57,875 nucleotides of DNA, taken from contig JARLJW010000074.1 in NCBI GenBank assembly GCA_031290985.1, positions 1 through 57,875 on the forward strand, written 5' to 3'. The translations under genes were made by a program, and so were the position numbers. Below the pieces are notes generated by a model. It searched no databases. It saw only the letters and a program-made list of their open reading frames with translations, and had not been told where the DNA came from. The DNA is from Verrucomicrobiia bacterium. Its GTDB lineage: Bacteria > Verrucomicrobiota > Verrucomicrobiia > Limisphaerales > UBA11358. Positions 42,491-51,600 of this stretch are shown piece by piece (position 1 is the first letter of the stretch; each line of letters begins with the position of its first letter).

Positions 42491-43680
42491 AAAACATCTT
42501 AATCATCGAGGATGACCAGATTGTGGCGAATGTCTATCGCAACAAGCTTGCGGTTGAAGGGTACAAGGTCGAGGTCGCCGGCGACGGGGAGGTCGGCCTG
42601 CGCATCATGCGCACGTTCAAGCCGGAACTCATCATCCTGGATCTGATGCTGCCGACGATCTCCGGCGTGGATGTCATCAAGGAAATCCGCAGCGAACCGG
42701 ACTTCGCCAAGGTTCCCATCATTGTTTTTTCCAACACCTACCTGACGAACCTCATCCAGGACGCCTGGCGCGCCGGGGCCAACAAATGTCTCTCCAAATC
42801 CAGTTGCACCCCGAAGGACGTCATCGAGGTCGTACGTCATACCATCGGCGACAGCGGCGCAATGACACAGCAGAAAACGGGTGCCACCGAAATGGCGGTC
42901 CCGGCCAGGCCGGCCGCGCTCACCAGCGAAAACGACGCGGAATTTCAGGCCGACCTGCGGAAAACCTTCATCGACAACCTCCCGGCGACACTCCAGTCGT
43001 TGCGGTCCGGTTTGCAGTCCCTCATCAAGGCGGAAAATGAGATGGTCCGGCTCAAACAGGTCTATGAACTCTATCGGCAGGTTCATGCGCTGAACGGCAA
43101 CTCCGGCATCGCCGGTCTGGTGCAGATCGCTCACATGTCCGCCGCTTTCGAGGCGCTGCTTAAGGAGATCTACGAAAAGCCCAAGAACATCAACACCTCC
43201 ACCATCCGCACCATCGCCTCGGCGGTGGATTTTCTGGGGCTGCTCTTTGAAAAAGGCACGCTGCCGGAACGTCAGGATATCCCCGTCTCCAAGATCCTGG
43301 TGGTGGATGACGAGGCCATCTCGCGCCGCGCCATCGTCTACGCGCTGGAAAAAGCCCGGCTCAAATCCATCAACCTGGACGACCCCCTGCAGGCGCTGCA
43401 GTTGCTCAATGAAAATGAATTCGACCTCATCTTCCTCGATGTGGACATGCCCGGCATGACCGGATACGAACTTTGCGCCAAGCTCCGCGCCTTGCCCCAG
43501 CACAAAAAGACGCCCGTTGTCTTCGTGACCAGCCTGAATGACTTTGACAACCGCACCAGTTCCACCATGGCCGGCGGCAATGATTTCATCGGCAAGCCGT
43601 TCCTGTTCATCGAACTTACCGTCAAGGCGCTCATCCACGTCCTGCGCGCCAAACTCCAACCCCGGCCGCCCGGCATCTGA
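42487..43680 (+). CDS. REC-Hpt-REC response regulator
   Basis: The 397-residue protein has an N-terminal receiver (ILIIEDDQ...IILDLMLP), a helical Hpt-like domain with QVHALNGNSGIAGL (likely phospho-His), and a C-terminal receiver (ILVVDDEAISRR, IFLDVDMPGMTG, GGNDFIGKPF). No DNA-binding output domain is present. It is coupled to the hybrid kinase by an ATGA overlap and is probably its phosphorelay partner. Its C-terminal receiver is closely related to both receivers of the protein at 16548. Confidence 0.88.
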   Translation: MKNILIIEDDQIVANVYRNKLAVEGYKVEVAGDGEVGLRIMRTFKPELIILDLMLPTISGVDVIKEIRSEPDFAKVPIIVFSNTYLTNLIQDAWRAGANKCLSKSSCTPKDVIEVVRHTIGDSGAMTQQKTGATEMAVPARPAALTSENDAEFQADLRKTFIDNLPATLQSLRSGLQSLIKAENEMVRLKQVYELYRQVHALNGNSGIAGLVQIAHMSAAFEALLKEIYEKPKNINTSTIRTIASAVDFLGLLFEKGTLPERQDIPVSKILVVDDEAISRRAIVYALEKARLKSINLDDPLQALQLLNENEFDLIFLDVDMPGMTGYELCAKLRALPQHKKTPVVFVTSLNDFDNRTSSTMAGGNDFIGKPFLFIELTVKALIHVLRAKLQPRPPGI

Positions 43681-43757
43681 TTTCCAATCCCATCCGCCGG
43701 GCAGCTTCTGCCCCGGAACAATTGTACGCACCATCCATCACACAGCCGGGAGTTTGC

Positions 43758-44225
43758 ATGAAAATAAAACTAAAATGGGCCGCCGTGGTGCTGGTCATGC
43801 TTTTTGCACTCCTGCAACTGACCAGTCCGCAGCGCACCAACCCGGCAGTCAAATTGGACATGATCACCGCCGCCAACCCGCCCCCGGCTGTCGCCGCCAG
43901 CCTGCGCGCCGCCTGCTACGACTGCCACTCGTACGAAACCAAATGGCCGCTCTATGCGCGCATCGCCCCCTCCTCCTGGCTCGTTGTCAGCGATGTGAAC
44001 GAAGGCCGGCAACACCTTGACCTCTCTGATTGGCCGGATGACCCCGCCCGCGCCGCCAAAAAGCTGGATCGCATCAACGAGGTCGTTGACTACCGCGAAA
44101 TGCCGCCCAAAAAATACACGCTGTTGCATCCCGAAGCCCGGCTCTCGGAAGAACAACGGAAACAACTCCTGGACTGGGCCGATGCCGCCGCCGCAAAATT
44201 CCGCAGCAGTTCCACCAACCAATGA
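43758..44225 (+). CDS. Haem-binding domain protein (single CxxCH)
   Basis: The 155-residue protein starts MKIKLKWAAVVLVMLFALLQ, a membrane anchor or signal, preceded by GGGAG. It has one CYDCH haem motif and the adjacent SYETKWPLYARIAPSSWL and the MPPKKYTLLHPEARLS segment typical of the haem-binding domain family (PF14376). It would sit in the periplasm. It overlaps the esterase gene by ATGA and lies 77 bases after the regulator gene. Confidence 0.88.
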   Translation: MKIKLKWAAVVLVMLFALLQLTSPQRTNPAVKLDMITAANPPPAVAASLRAACYDCHSYETKWPLYARIAPSSWLVVSDVNEGRQHLDLSDWPDDPARAAKKLDRINEVVDYREMPPKKYTLLHPEARLSEEQRKQLLDWADAAAAKFRSSSTNQ

Positions 44226-44857
44226 TGAAGCTTCACACCGAGTTCATTCCCGCCGCCCAAAAAGATTCCCGCCGCCTGATGCTCATGCTTCACGGCCTGG
44301 GCGACAGCGTCAAGGGCTACCACTGGTTCCCCGAAGCCATGGATCTGCCATGGCTGAATTTTCTCCTGATCAACGCGCCCGACCGCTTCTACGGCGGCTG
44401 GTCCTGGTTCGATATCGAACACGATTCCCCCGGCGTCCTGCGCAGCCGCAAACTTCTTTTCGATCTGCTTGATGACCTGCGCGCCAAAAATTTCCCGGCC
44501 GACCAGATCACCATCGGTGGATTTTCCCAGGGCTGCTTGATGACCATTGATGTGGGCCTGCGCTACCCGCACCGCCTCGCCGGACTGGTGGGCATCAGCG
44601 GCTGGGTTTATGAGTTGGAAAGCCTGCTGCAAGAAATGCCGCCGGTTGCCAGGGAGCAACGCCTGTTTTGCACCCACGGCCCGTACGACACCTTGATCCC
44701 CATCGCCAAGGCCCGCGAACAGATCAAGGCCCTCAAGGCCGCCGGCCTGAACACCGAGTGGCACGAATTCCCCAAGGCCCACACCATCCACGGCGAGGAG
44801 GAGCTCTCCGTCATCCGCAAATTTGTGCGCGCCGGCTACCCGGTTGTGGGCGGGTAA
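44222..44857 (+). CDS. Phospholipase/carboxylesterase family hydrolase
   Basis: The 211-residue alpha/beta hydrolase has the oxyanion segment LMLHGLGDS, nucleophile elbow IGGFSQGC, GPYDTLIPI (Asp) and KAHTIHGEE (His). It is close to the YpfH/carboxylesterase group, which acts on small esters or lysophospholipids. The start is the first of two adjacent Met codons. Confidence 0.9.
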   Translation: MMKLHTEFIPAAQKDSRRLMLMLHGLGDSVKGYHWFPEAMDLPWLNFLLINAPDRFYGGWSWFDIEHDSPGVLRSRKLLFDLLDDLRAKNFPADQITIGGFSQGCLMTIDVGLRYPHRLAGLVGISGWVYELESLLQEMPPVAREQRLFCTHGPYDTLIPIAKAREQIKALKAAGLNTEWHEFPKAHTIHGEEELSVIRKFVRAGYPVVGG

Positions 44858-44902
44858 CCGGCGCGCTGCAGCGGGCCGCGCTGACGCGCGGGCTTGGTAA
44901 GG

Positions 44903-45112
44903 TCATGCCTTGAACTGGCGGTTCGCGCCCGGCATCCAGATCTGCTCCGGATGCCCCGCGCCACCCCCGTCCAGGTCCATCGCCTGGTTCACCACTTCAC
45001 GCATCCGGGCAAACCACCACTGGCCCCGGGCCATCCGTGTTTCACGCTTGCGGCCATGGATGCGGCATTGTGTTCCATTGAATCCGAGTTCGAGTTGATT
45101 GTTGGTCGTCAT
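44903..45112 (-). CDS. Small Arg- and Trp-rich protein, unknown
   Basis: The 69-residue protein is translated from ATG 45112: MTTNNQLELGFN, then a basic stretch (RIHGRKRETRMARGQWWF), then ARMREVVNQAMDLDGGG and an ending in PGANRQFKA. A short Asn/Gln/Leu opening, a basic middle and a WWF-x-x-M-R-x-V-V block look like a conserved small protein. From memory it resembles short Verrucomicrobia proteins of unknown role. No clear Shine-Dalgarno is visible. Frames further upstream lack similarity. Confidence 0.6.
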   Translation of the reverse strand: MTTNNQLELGFNGTQCRIHGRKRETRMARGQWWFARMREVVNQAMDLDGGGAGHPEQIWMPGANRQFKA

Positions 45113-45441
45113 AATTTTGTTATAATTACGACACCATTCTTGCAGGGGGGGTTGGACAAAGGCTGTCCAACCTAAAATATTTTTGAAGCCCAGATTTTTG
45201 ACAAAACAGTTGCCGGAAACCAATGAAGTTCAATCTGTTAGCGATTAAACACGCCTGCATTGCATGGAAACTCTCCAAAAATTTCGCCAGGCATGGATGA
45301 AAGTTCTTAAAAACCTGCCGCTGCCATTTCATGAGCGCTGGGTAAGTTTCCGTTGCAGGAGGCGAGCGACATCGTTTATGGCGGGCGAGGACGGTCGTCC
45401 AATCTATCTCCGTCCCCAGCAATCACGCCGCCAACCAAACC
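45113..45441. other. Gap without clear gene
   Basis: This AT-richer stretch holds several short open frames on both strands, but none has recognisable composition, homology or ribosome-binding site. A TATAAT-like hexamer lies near 45120, next to the start of the small gene. Decayed gene remnants are possible. Confidence 0.4.
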
Positions 45442-45807
45442 TCACGGCCGCAACTCGATGACATCCCCCGCATCCACCGGAATATCCGTGCCGCTGAAAA
45501 GCACCTTCGCATCCAACGTCGCGCTTTCGCCCTGGTGCGTGATGATGATCTGCTTTGGCTCGGCCCGGCCGGTGTACTTGGCCGTCGCCACCGCCTGCGC
45601 CAGCGTCAAACCCTCCACCCACGCCACCTGCGGATTCTCCACCGCGCCGATGACCGTGACTCCATGAAACTGCGCCGCCAGTTGCTGCTGCAACACCATG
45701 TTCTGCCCTGCCAGATAGGCGATCTGCGCCTGCGCCCGGGAGCCTGACCTCGTCGCGCAACCGGCGACGGCCAGGGCAGTCATCAAAATGGCCAGACTGT
45801 ATCTCAT
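45442..45807 (-). CDS. Small lipoprotein with SLBB-like domain
   Basis: The protein is 121 residues from MRYSLAILMTALAVAGCATR, with a lipobox around AVAGC. The mature part has a VIGAVENPQV and LTLAQAVATA core and ends DVIELRP, as in SLBB/ubiquitin-like domains of polysaccharide export proteins. As a lone domain it may act in envelope sugar export or as an adaptor. It lies 45 bases after panB on the same strand. Confidence 0.7.
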   Translation of the reverse strand: MRYSLAILMTALAVAGCATRSGSRAQAQIAYLAGQNMVLQQQLAAQFHGVTVIGAVENPQVAWVEGLTLAQAVATAKYTGRAEPKQIIITHQGESATLDAKVLFSGTDIPVDAGDVIELRP

Positions 45808-45852
45808 TCTGAAATCAAACACCGTTGCCATCAGATTGGTTGCGCCTAAAAA

Positions 45853-46626
45853 TCATCGGCCCACCGCGTCCAGCGAACTCTTCCAACCCGCCACCGCCGA
45901 CCTGATTTCCGCCGCGCAGTTCGCCCGTGGCTTCACGAACCGCGGCGTGAACCACGGAAAACTTCCGATCAGGTCATGCGTCACCAAAATCTGCCCGTCA
46001 CAATCCGGTCCGCTCCCGATGCCGATGGTCGGCACGGAAATCACCTTGGAAATCTCCGCCGCCACCGGCGGCGTGACCAGTTCCAGCACGATGGCGAAAG
46101 CCCCCGCATCCGCCAGCAGCTTTGCGTCCGTCACCAGTCGCTGGCGCTCGTCTTCTTTTTTGCCCTTGATGCGATAACCGCCCTCCTCCAGGACATGCTG
46201 CGGCAGCATTCCCAGGTGACCGCAAAACGAAATGCCCGCCGCGACAATGGCGCGCACCTGCGGCAAAATTTCCTGGCCGCCCTCCGCCTTCACGAATTCC
46301 GCTCCCGCCGCCACGAGCCGTTGGGCATTCGCCACCGCCGTCTCCACGGTTTCATAGCTGTGATACGGCAGGTCGCCGCCCAGCAGCGCGTTGGGCTTCG
46401 CGCGGGCGACCGCGCGGACATGATGCTCCATGTCCGCCATTGTCACCTGCGTGGTGTCGGGATAACCCAGCACCACCATGCCCACGGAATCACCAACCAG
46501 CAGCAATGACACCCCGCATTCGTCCAGCAGCTTCCCCGTCGGATAATCGTATGCCGTCAGCGCCGCGACCTTCTCGCCGCGCGCCTTCATGCCGCGGATC
46601 GTCTCAACTGTGATCTTGGAATTCAT
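45853..46626 (-). CDS. panB: 3-methyl-2-oxobutanoate hydroxymethyltransferase
   Basis: The 257-residue protein is PanB, the first step of pantothenate synthesis. It has VGDSVGMVVLGY, the metal Asp and Glu region DLPYHSY and KAEGG, GHLGMLPQH and IGIGSGPDCDGQILV. Its start overlaps the hldE1-like gene by ATGA. Confidence 0.95.
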   Translation of the reverse strand: MNSKITVETIRGMKARGEKVAALTAYDYPTGKLLDECGVSLLLVGDSVGMVVLGYPDTTQVTMADMEHHVRAVARAKPNALLGGDLPYHSYETVETAVANAQRLVAAGAEFVKAEGGQEILPQVRAIVAAGISFCGHLGMLPQHVLEEGGYRIKGKKEDERQRLVTDAKLLADAGAFAIVLELVTPPVAAEISKVISVPTIGIGSGPDCDGQILVTHDLIGSFPWFTPRFVKPRANCAAEIRSAVAGWKSSLDAVGR

Positions 46627-47636
46627 TTCGTGAGGCTCGCCGTCAATTCTTCCGGCGTCGTCGTCGCCGTGCCGACCTTGCCGACCACGATCCCCGCCGC
46701 ATAATTGGACAGGATGGCCGCCTCGACCGGCGACGCGCCCGCCGCCACCGCCAGCGTGAAACTTGCGATCACCGTGTCGCCTGCGCCCGATACATCAAAG
46801 ACCTCCTGCGCCACCGTCGGGATGTGGAACGGCTTTTGCCCGCGCTGGCACAGCAACATGCCCAGTTCGCCCAGCGTGATGAGCAGCAGCGCCGGGTTCA
46901 ACTCCCGCAGCAGCCGTTCCGCCACCAGCATCAGGTTCTCGTCGCCGAACGGATTCGCGTTCTTCGTATCGTCCGGCATCGCGGCCAGTTCAAAGGCCTC
47001 CTTGCGGTTGGGCGTGATCAGCGAAAGGTTCGTCAGGTTCAGGTGATGCACCGGCTTCGGATCCAGGCTCAGCCACACCCCGCGCTCCCGGCAGATCTTT
47101 TTGATCCCGTCCAGCAACGGCTGCGTCACCACGCCCTTGCCATAATCACCCACGATCACCGCGCCGGCACCGGCGATCTTGGCTTTGAACTCCGCCAGCA
47201 ACGCCGTCGTCGTCCGGGCATCCAGATCGCCGCGCGTTTCGCGATCCACCCGCACCACCTGCTGCTGGTGCGCCACGATGCGCGTCTTGATGCTCGTATG
47301 CCGCCCGGAGCTCTTCACCAGGCCCGTGCAGCCGATGCTTTGCTCGCCCAAAAGTTTCAACAACTTCCGCGCCGCATCATCCTTCCCGATGGCGCCAAAA
47401 ATTTCGGCCGGCACGGCCAGATCGACCAGGTTGCGCGCCACGTTCGCCGCGCCGCCCGGCATGAAGCTCTCGCGCTGAAAATCCACCACCGGCACCGGTG
47501 CCTCCGGCGAAATGCGCGACACCCCGCCCCAGATGAACTGGTCCAGCATCACGTCGCCCACCACCAGGATGCGGGTTTTCGTCGCCGCCGACAAAATCTG
47601 CCGGGCGCGCGCCGGGGATAATTTTTTTGAGTTCAT
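46623..47636 (-). CDS. D-glycero-beta-D-manno-heptose-7-phosphate kinase-like (RfaE1)
   Basis: The protein is 337 residues from MNSKKLSPARARQIL; a start seven codons upstream is possible. PfkB/ribokinase-fold motifs are present: SRISPEAPVPVV (the HldE/RfaE1 mark), GGAANVARNL and DVSGAGDTVIA. RfaE1 makes heptose-1,7-bisphosphate for LPS core. It lacks the nucleotidyltransferase (HldE C-terminal) half, which must be encoded elsewhere if the pathway is complete. Confidence 0.9.
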   Translation of the reverse strand: MNSKKLSPARARQILSAATKTRILVVGDVMLDQFIWGGVSRISPEAPVPVVDFQRESFMPGGAANVARNLVDLAVPAEIFGAIGKDDAARKLLKLLGEQSIGCTGLVKSSGRHTSIKTRIVAHQQQVVRVDRETRGDLDARTTTALLAEFKAKIAGAGAVIVGDYGKGVVTQPLLDGIKKICRERGVWLSLDPKPVHHLNLTNLSLITPNRKEAFELAAMPDDTKNANPFGDENLMLVAERLLRELNPALLLITLGELGMLLCQRGQKPFHIPTVAQEVFDVSGAGDTVIASFTLAVAAGASPVEAAILSNYAAGIVVGKVGTATTTPEELTASLTK

Positions 47637-47678
47637 TTTCAAATATGTATTTCCCATTTGTGTTTATCCATGGCTGGT

Positions 47679-48467
47679 TCAGTTCAAAAACCCCGTCAAC
47701 GGACTCGTCGCGCTGGCCGCCTCGCTCTGCGGTCCCAAGCCGATCTCATACGCGCTGCGCCCGGACTCCACCGCCAGCTTGAACGCCACCGCCATCCGGT
47801 TGGCATCATTCGCCACCGCGATGGCCGTGTTCACCAGCACCGCGTCCGCGCCCATTTCCATCGCCTCCGCCGCATGGCTCGGCGCGCCGATGCCCGCATC
47901 CACCACCACCGGCACCGTCGCCTGCTCGATGATGATCCGGATCTGGTCGCGCGTCTGGATGCCCCGGTTCGAGCCGATGGGTGCGCCCAGCGGCATGACC
48001 GTCGCACAGCCAACGTCCTGCAACCGTTTCGCCAATACCGGATCGGCATTGATGTACGGCAACACCGTAAACCCTTCTTTTACCAGAATTTCAGCCGCCT
48101 TAAATGTCTCAATCGGATCCGGCAACAGATAGCGCGGGTCCGGATGAATCTCCAATTTCACCCACTTGGGCAATCCGGCGGCCACCGCCAAACGCGCGAG
48201 CCGCACCGCTTCCTCTGCATTCATCGCCCCGCTCGTGTTCGGGAGCAGCAGATATTTCTTCGGATCAATAAATTCCAGGATGTTGGCAAACGGGTCCTTG
48301 CGCCCGGACAAATCCGCCCGGCGCAGCGCCACCGTCACCATTTCCGTGCCGCTGGCGGCCAGCGCCTCACGCATTGCCTCCGGCGACGGAAATTTTCCCG
48401 TGCCCAGAATGAGCCGCGAATGAAACTCCCGCCCCGCGATCGTCAATGGCTTTGATGAAATCAACAT
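47679..48467 (-). CDS. thiG: Thiazole synthase
   Basis: The 262-residue TIM-barrel enzyme has the Schiff-base Lys region [52 protein letters not shown] and the closing GR(S)AYEIGL. It builds the thiazole phosphate of thiamine from deoxyxylulose phosphate, glycine- or tyrosine-derived imine and ThiS-sulfur. thiS, usually adjacent, is not present. The gene is upstream of the hldE1-like and panB genes on the same strand. Confidence 0.95.
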   Translation of the reverse strand: MLISSKPLTIAGREFHSRLILGTGKFPSPEAMREALAASGTEMVTVALRRADLSGRKDPFANILEFIDPKKYLLLPNTSGAMNAEEAVRLARLAVAAGLPKWVKLEIHPDPRYLLPDPIETFKAAEILVKEGFTVLPYINADPVLAKRLQDVGCATVMPLGAPIGSNRGIQTRDQIRIIIEQATVPVVVDAGIGAPSHAAEAMEMGADAVLVNTAIAVANDANRMAVAFKLAVESGRSAYEIGLGPQSEAASATSPLTGFLN

Positions 48468-48591
48468 TGCCCTAATTTAATTGTTTCAGCGCGCCTTTGT
48501 CGAGAATTGGAAAAATCCGCGCCAGAACCTTTTCACCCTACCGTTCCATGATTCCGTAATTGACCATCCTCGTTCTCGTCCTCGAATCCCC

Positions 48592-48617
48592 CATTCGTCA
48601 TTCGTGCTTCGTCATTT
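48592..48617. repeat. CATTCGTCAT-type dispersed repeat
   Basis: CATTCGTCATTCGTGCTTCG and the following bases match 16497-16522. It ends only 2 bases from the quinoprotein stop, so it may provide part of that gene's 3' end. The remaining 48468-48591 gap has no gene. Confidence 0.55.
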
Positions 48618-48619
48618 GG

Positions 48620-51600
48620 TCACGGCGTATGCACCCGGTAGAACCGGTACGGCATGTTCGTCGACACCATATCCGTAAACAGCAGCAATCCGCCCGCGGG
48701 CGTGTTCGTCAAGATCGGTGTCCACGCCTTGAAGTTCGTCGTCCCATCGATCACGTAATTCAACCCGTCCGTCCCCGCCACATTGATGCGGAACTTGTGG
48801 TTCACCAGCTTGGCCGTCGTCGCCAACCATTGCGGCGCGGCCGACGTGGCCAGCGTGGCCGTCACTGTGAAACTGTTCGTGGCCGTTGACACGCCGTCGA
48901 AAGCCACGACCGTGACCGTATAGTTCCCGCTGGTCGTGTAGTTGTGCGCCGGGTTTTGCGCCGTGGAAGTTCCGCCGTCGCCGAACGTCCATGTGTAAGC
49001 GCTCGCCGGCGCGCCGATGAATTCCAGTTCCGAAAGCTGCACGCACGTCGCCGTCGAAGGATCCAGGACACTGTCGATCTGGAAGCGGTGGATGTTGAAT
49101 GCGCTGGTGTTCGTGAAACTATACAGGTGCGTCTCAAACCGGTTGGTGAACACCTGCCCCGTGCGCGTGTCCAGGGTCATCCAGTTGGTGCCGTCATTCG
49201 AGCCGAGCAGCCGCCAGTCGCGCGGGTCGCGTTCGGGGGCGTCATTGGCGGACGAAACGGTGTACTGCGTCACCACGCACTGCGCGCCGTTCGTGTACTG
49301 GTATTGGATCCAGCTCGCACGCGTGGCCGGATTGGTCGCCGTTGGATCCAGCCATTTGGTCGCCGTGTTGTCATCGAATGCATTCGTCGCCACCTCGCCG
49401 ACGGGCGTGTTCTGGCCCTGCGCGGTGATCGTGCCGGTGTGGTCGTCCGTGGTGTTCGCGTTCGTGATCGTGCCGGACGATTTCCCCAACTGTCCGGCGA
49501 ACGCCTGCGCGGTGAATTGGAAAGGCTGCTGCGTCGCCGTGGCCGCGCCCGCCGCCGCGGAGGCCGTCACATACAACGGCTGGCCGTTCGAAAAGATCAG
49601 GCTGACATTGTCAAACTGGGAACGGTTCAATTTCGTCGACACCAGGGCATTGACCGCCATCCCCAGTTCGATCGAGCTGTTCATCACGTTCGTCACGCTG
49701 CCGGTCTGCGTCCAAATCACTCCATCAGGCGAAGTGTAGCCCGTGAACACATCGCCGGCGCGCACCAGCTTCACCCAATACGGCGCGCCCAGGTAAACTC
49801 CCGGGATATTGGCGCTTGCACCGCCGGCCTCATCGCGCCATTGAAAGGTCATCCCGTTGCCGGCGGTGGCCGCCATCATTACATTGCGTGAACCCGCATC
49901 CAGTGTTTCGCGGAACATCACGCCCGCCTTCGCCCATGGATCGGTATTTTGAATGTTGATGACCCGGGCGCTGATCGCGCCGCTCCCGTTGATGGGTTGG
50001 TAAACAAAATGTCCGGTATCGTCCGCATTCCAGATGTCACCCCCGCCGCCGATGATGTCGAACTCGCTGTTCGTGTAGCTGGACGACCCCGTCATGGTCG
50101 CCCCAAAGTCTGTCTCCGCCCACGGCGGTGGCAGGGTGGGCTGCACCGTGAGTGAATTGATCCACGCCGCGATCACCGCCATTGCGTTCGTATCCACCAC
50201 ATTTTTGGCCACCGGCGGCATCTGGATGATCCCCAGGCTGCTGTCACGGTGAAACAGCACGGAGGCGTTCGTGTCACCCGGCTTGATGATTTTCGCGCCA
50301 TTGATGCCCAGCGTGTTGATGGCGTAGCCGTTGATCAGGCTCTGGTTTGGCAGCGGCGTGTCAAAACGCATGTCGAACAACGCATTCACGCCGCCGGGGC
50401 GATGACAGTGCCCGCAGTTGGCATCGAAATACGAACGCGCCCGCAGTTCCAAGGGTGCATTGGTGTCCGACACCGAAACCAGCCTTGGATAATTGGTGAT
50501 CACCGCCTCGCTTTGAGTTGGCGCAAAAAAGCCCAGGTGGTTCAACGTGCGCAACTGGTTGTCCGTCACCCCGCCCGGATATTGGTTGGTGCCGTTGAGC
50601 TGGCGCGTTTTCATCCCCAGCACCCCGCCCGCCGCCGGCGTGTGACAGCGCAGGCAGTCCGACCGGCCCGGGTAAAACCATTGCTGCGTCCGCACGCCCG
50701 TGGCGGTCGTGATCTGGATGTCTTCGTTCGTTGAGAAGGCCACGATGTCCGCGTCGGAATAATCCGGCCGCCATTTGTAGGACGCCCCATACACCGTTCC
50801 GTTCGTGTCGCAGACCAGCAGCCGCGTCTCCAGCCGGCGGAGCTGGCTCGGATTGTTTTCGTTTGTCGCCAGCGAAAAATTCTTGAAAAAGACCGTCCCC
50901 GGCGGGAACGACCATTCCCCGGTCGGATAAAAATTAATGAACGTGTTCGTCGGCAGCGCGACCCAGCGCGATTTCACCGCCCCGTCCGACCACAGCGGCG
51001 AATTGACCGTGTACGGCACCAGCGCCGGCCCCGGCGCCAGCGTGGCCAGATTGGTGAACGCCCCCAGTTGCGAGAACAGCGCCGGCGGCGTCAGCGTGTT
51101 GGTTGGCCCGGAACGCGAGAGCGTGTACAGCGGGCTGCCCAGGTTGCCCATCACGCACATGTAGATTTCCCCCGCCGCATCCACGCCAAACGACGACAGC
51201 CCGGTGTAATCGTTGCCGGAATTGAAGCCGGCGCCCTTCGGCACCGTGCAGAGGATGATCTTGCCGGCGGGCACCGTGGATTCATCCAGCACCCAGACAT
51301 CGTCCGAGCCGTTGTCCCCGAAAATGTATTTCCCCGCGAGGTCGGCGGCAAACTGGCTGCCGCGATAAACATAACCGCCGATCACCGCAAAATTCCCGTC
51401 CGTATGCGGATAGTCGATCACCGGCCGGCGGCTGATGCCCACGTAGGGCGGCGTCAAGTCTCCGCCGATGCCTTCAATGATGTTCCATTGAAAATTCAAG
51501 CCCGACTCGCCCGGCTCAATGATGTCCACTTCCTCCTTCGTGGACTGCCCGACATCCCCGATGAAAATCCGCCCCGTCCCCGGATCCTCCGTCATGCGGT

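Noticed and set aside
42499..43734. 411-codon minus-strand frame opposite the REC-Hpt-REC gene
   Set aside because: It is an antisense shadow of a well-supported receiver protein.
45126..45422. Minus-strand frame of 98 codons
   Set aside because: Composition is not protein-like for this genome and there is no start signal; it could at most be a remnant.
45264..45461. Plus-strand frame of 65 codons
   Set aside because: It overlaps the lipoprotein end on the other strand and has no recognisable pattern.
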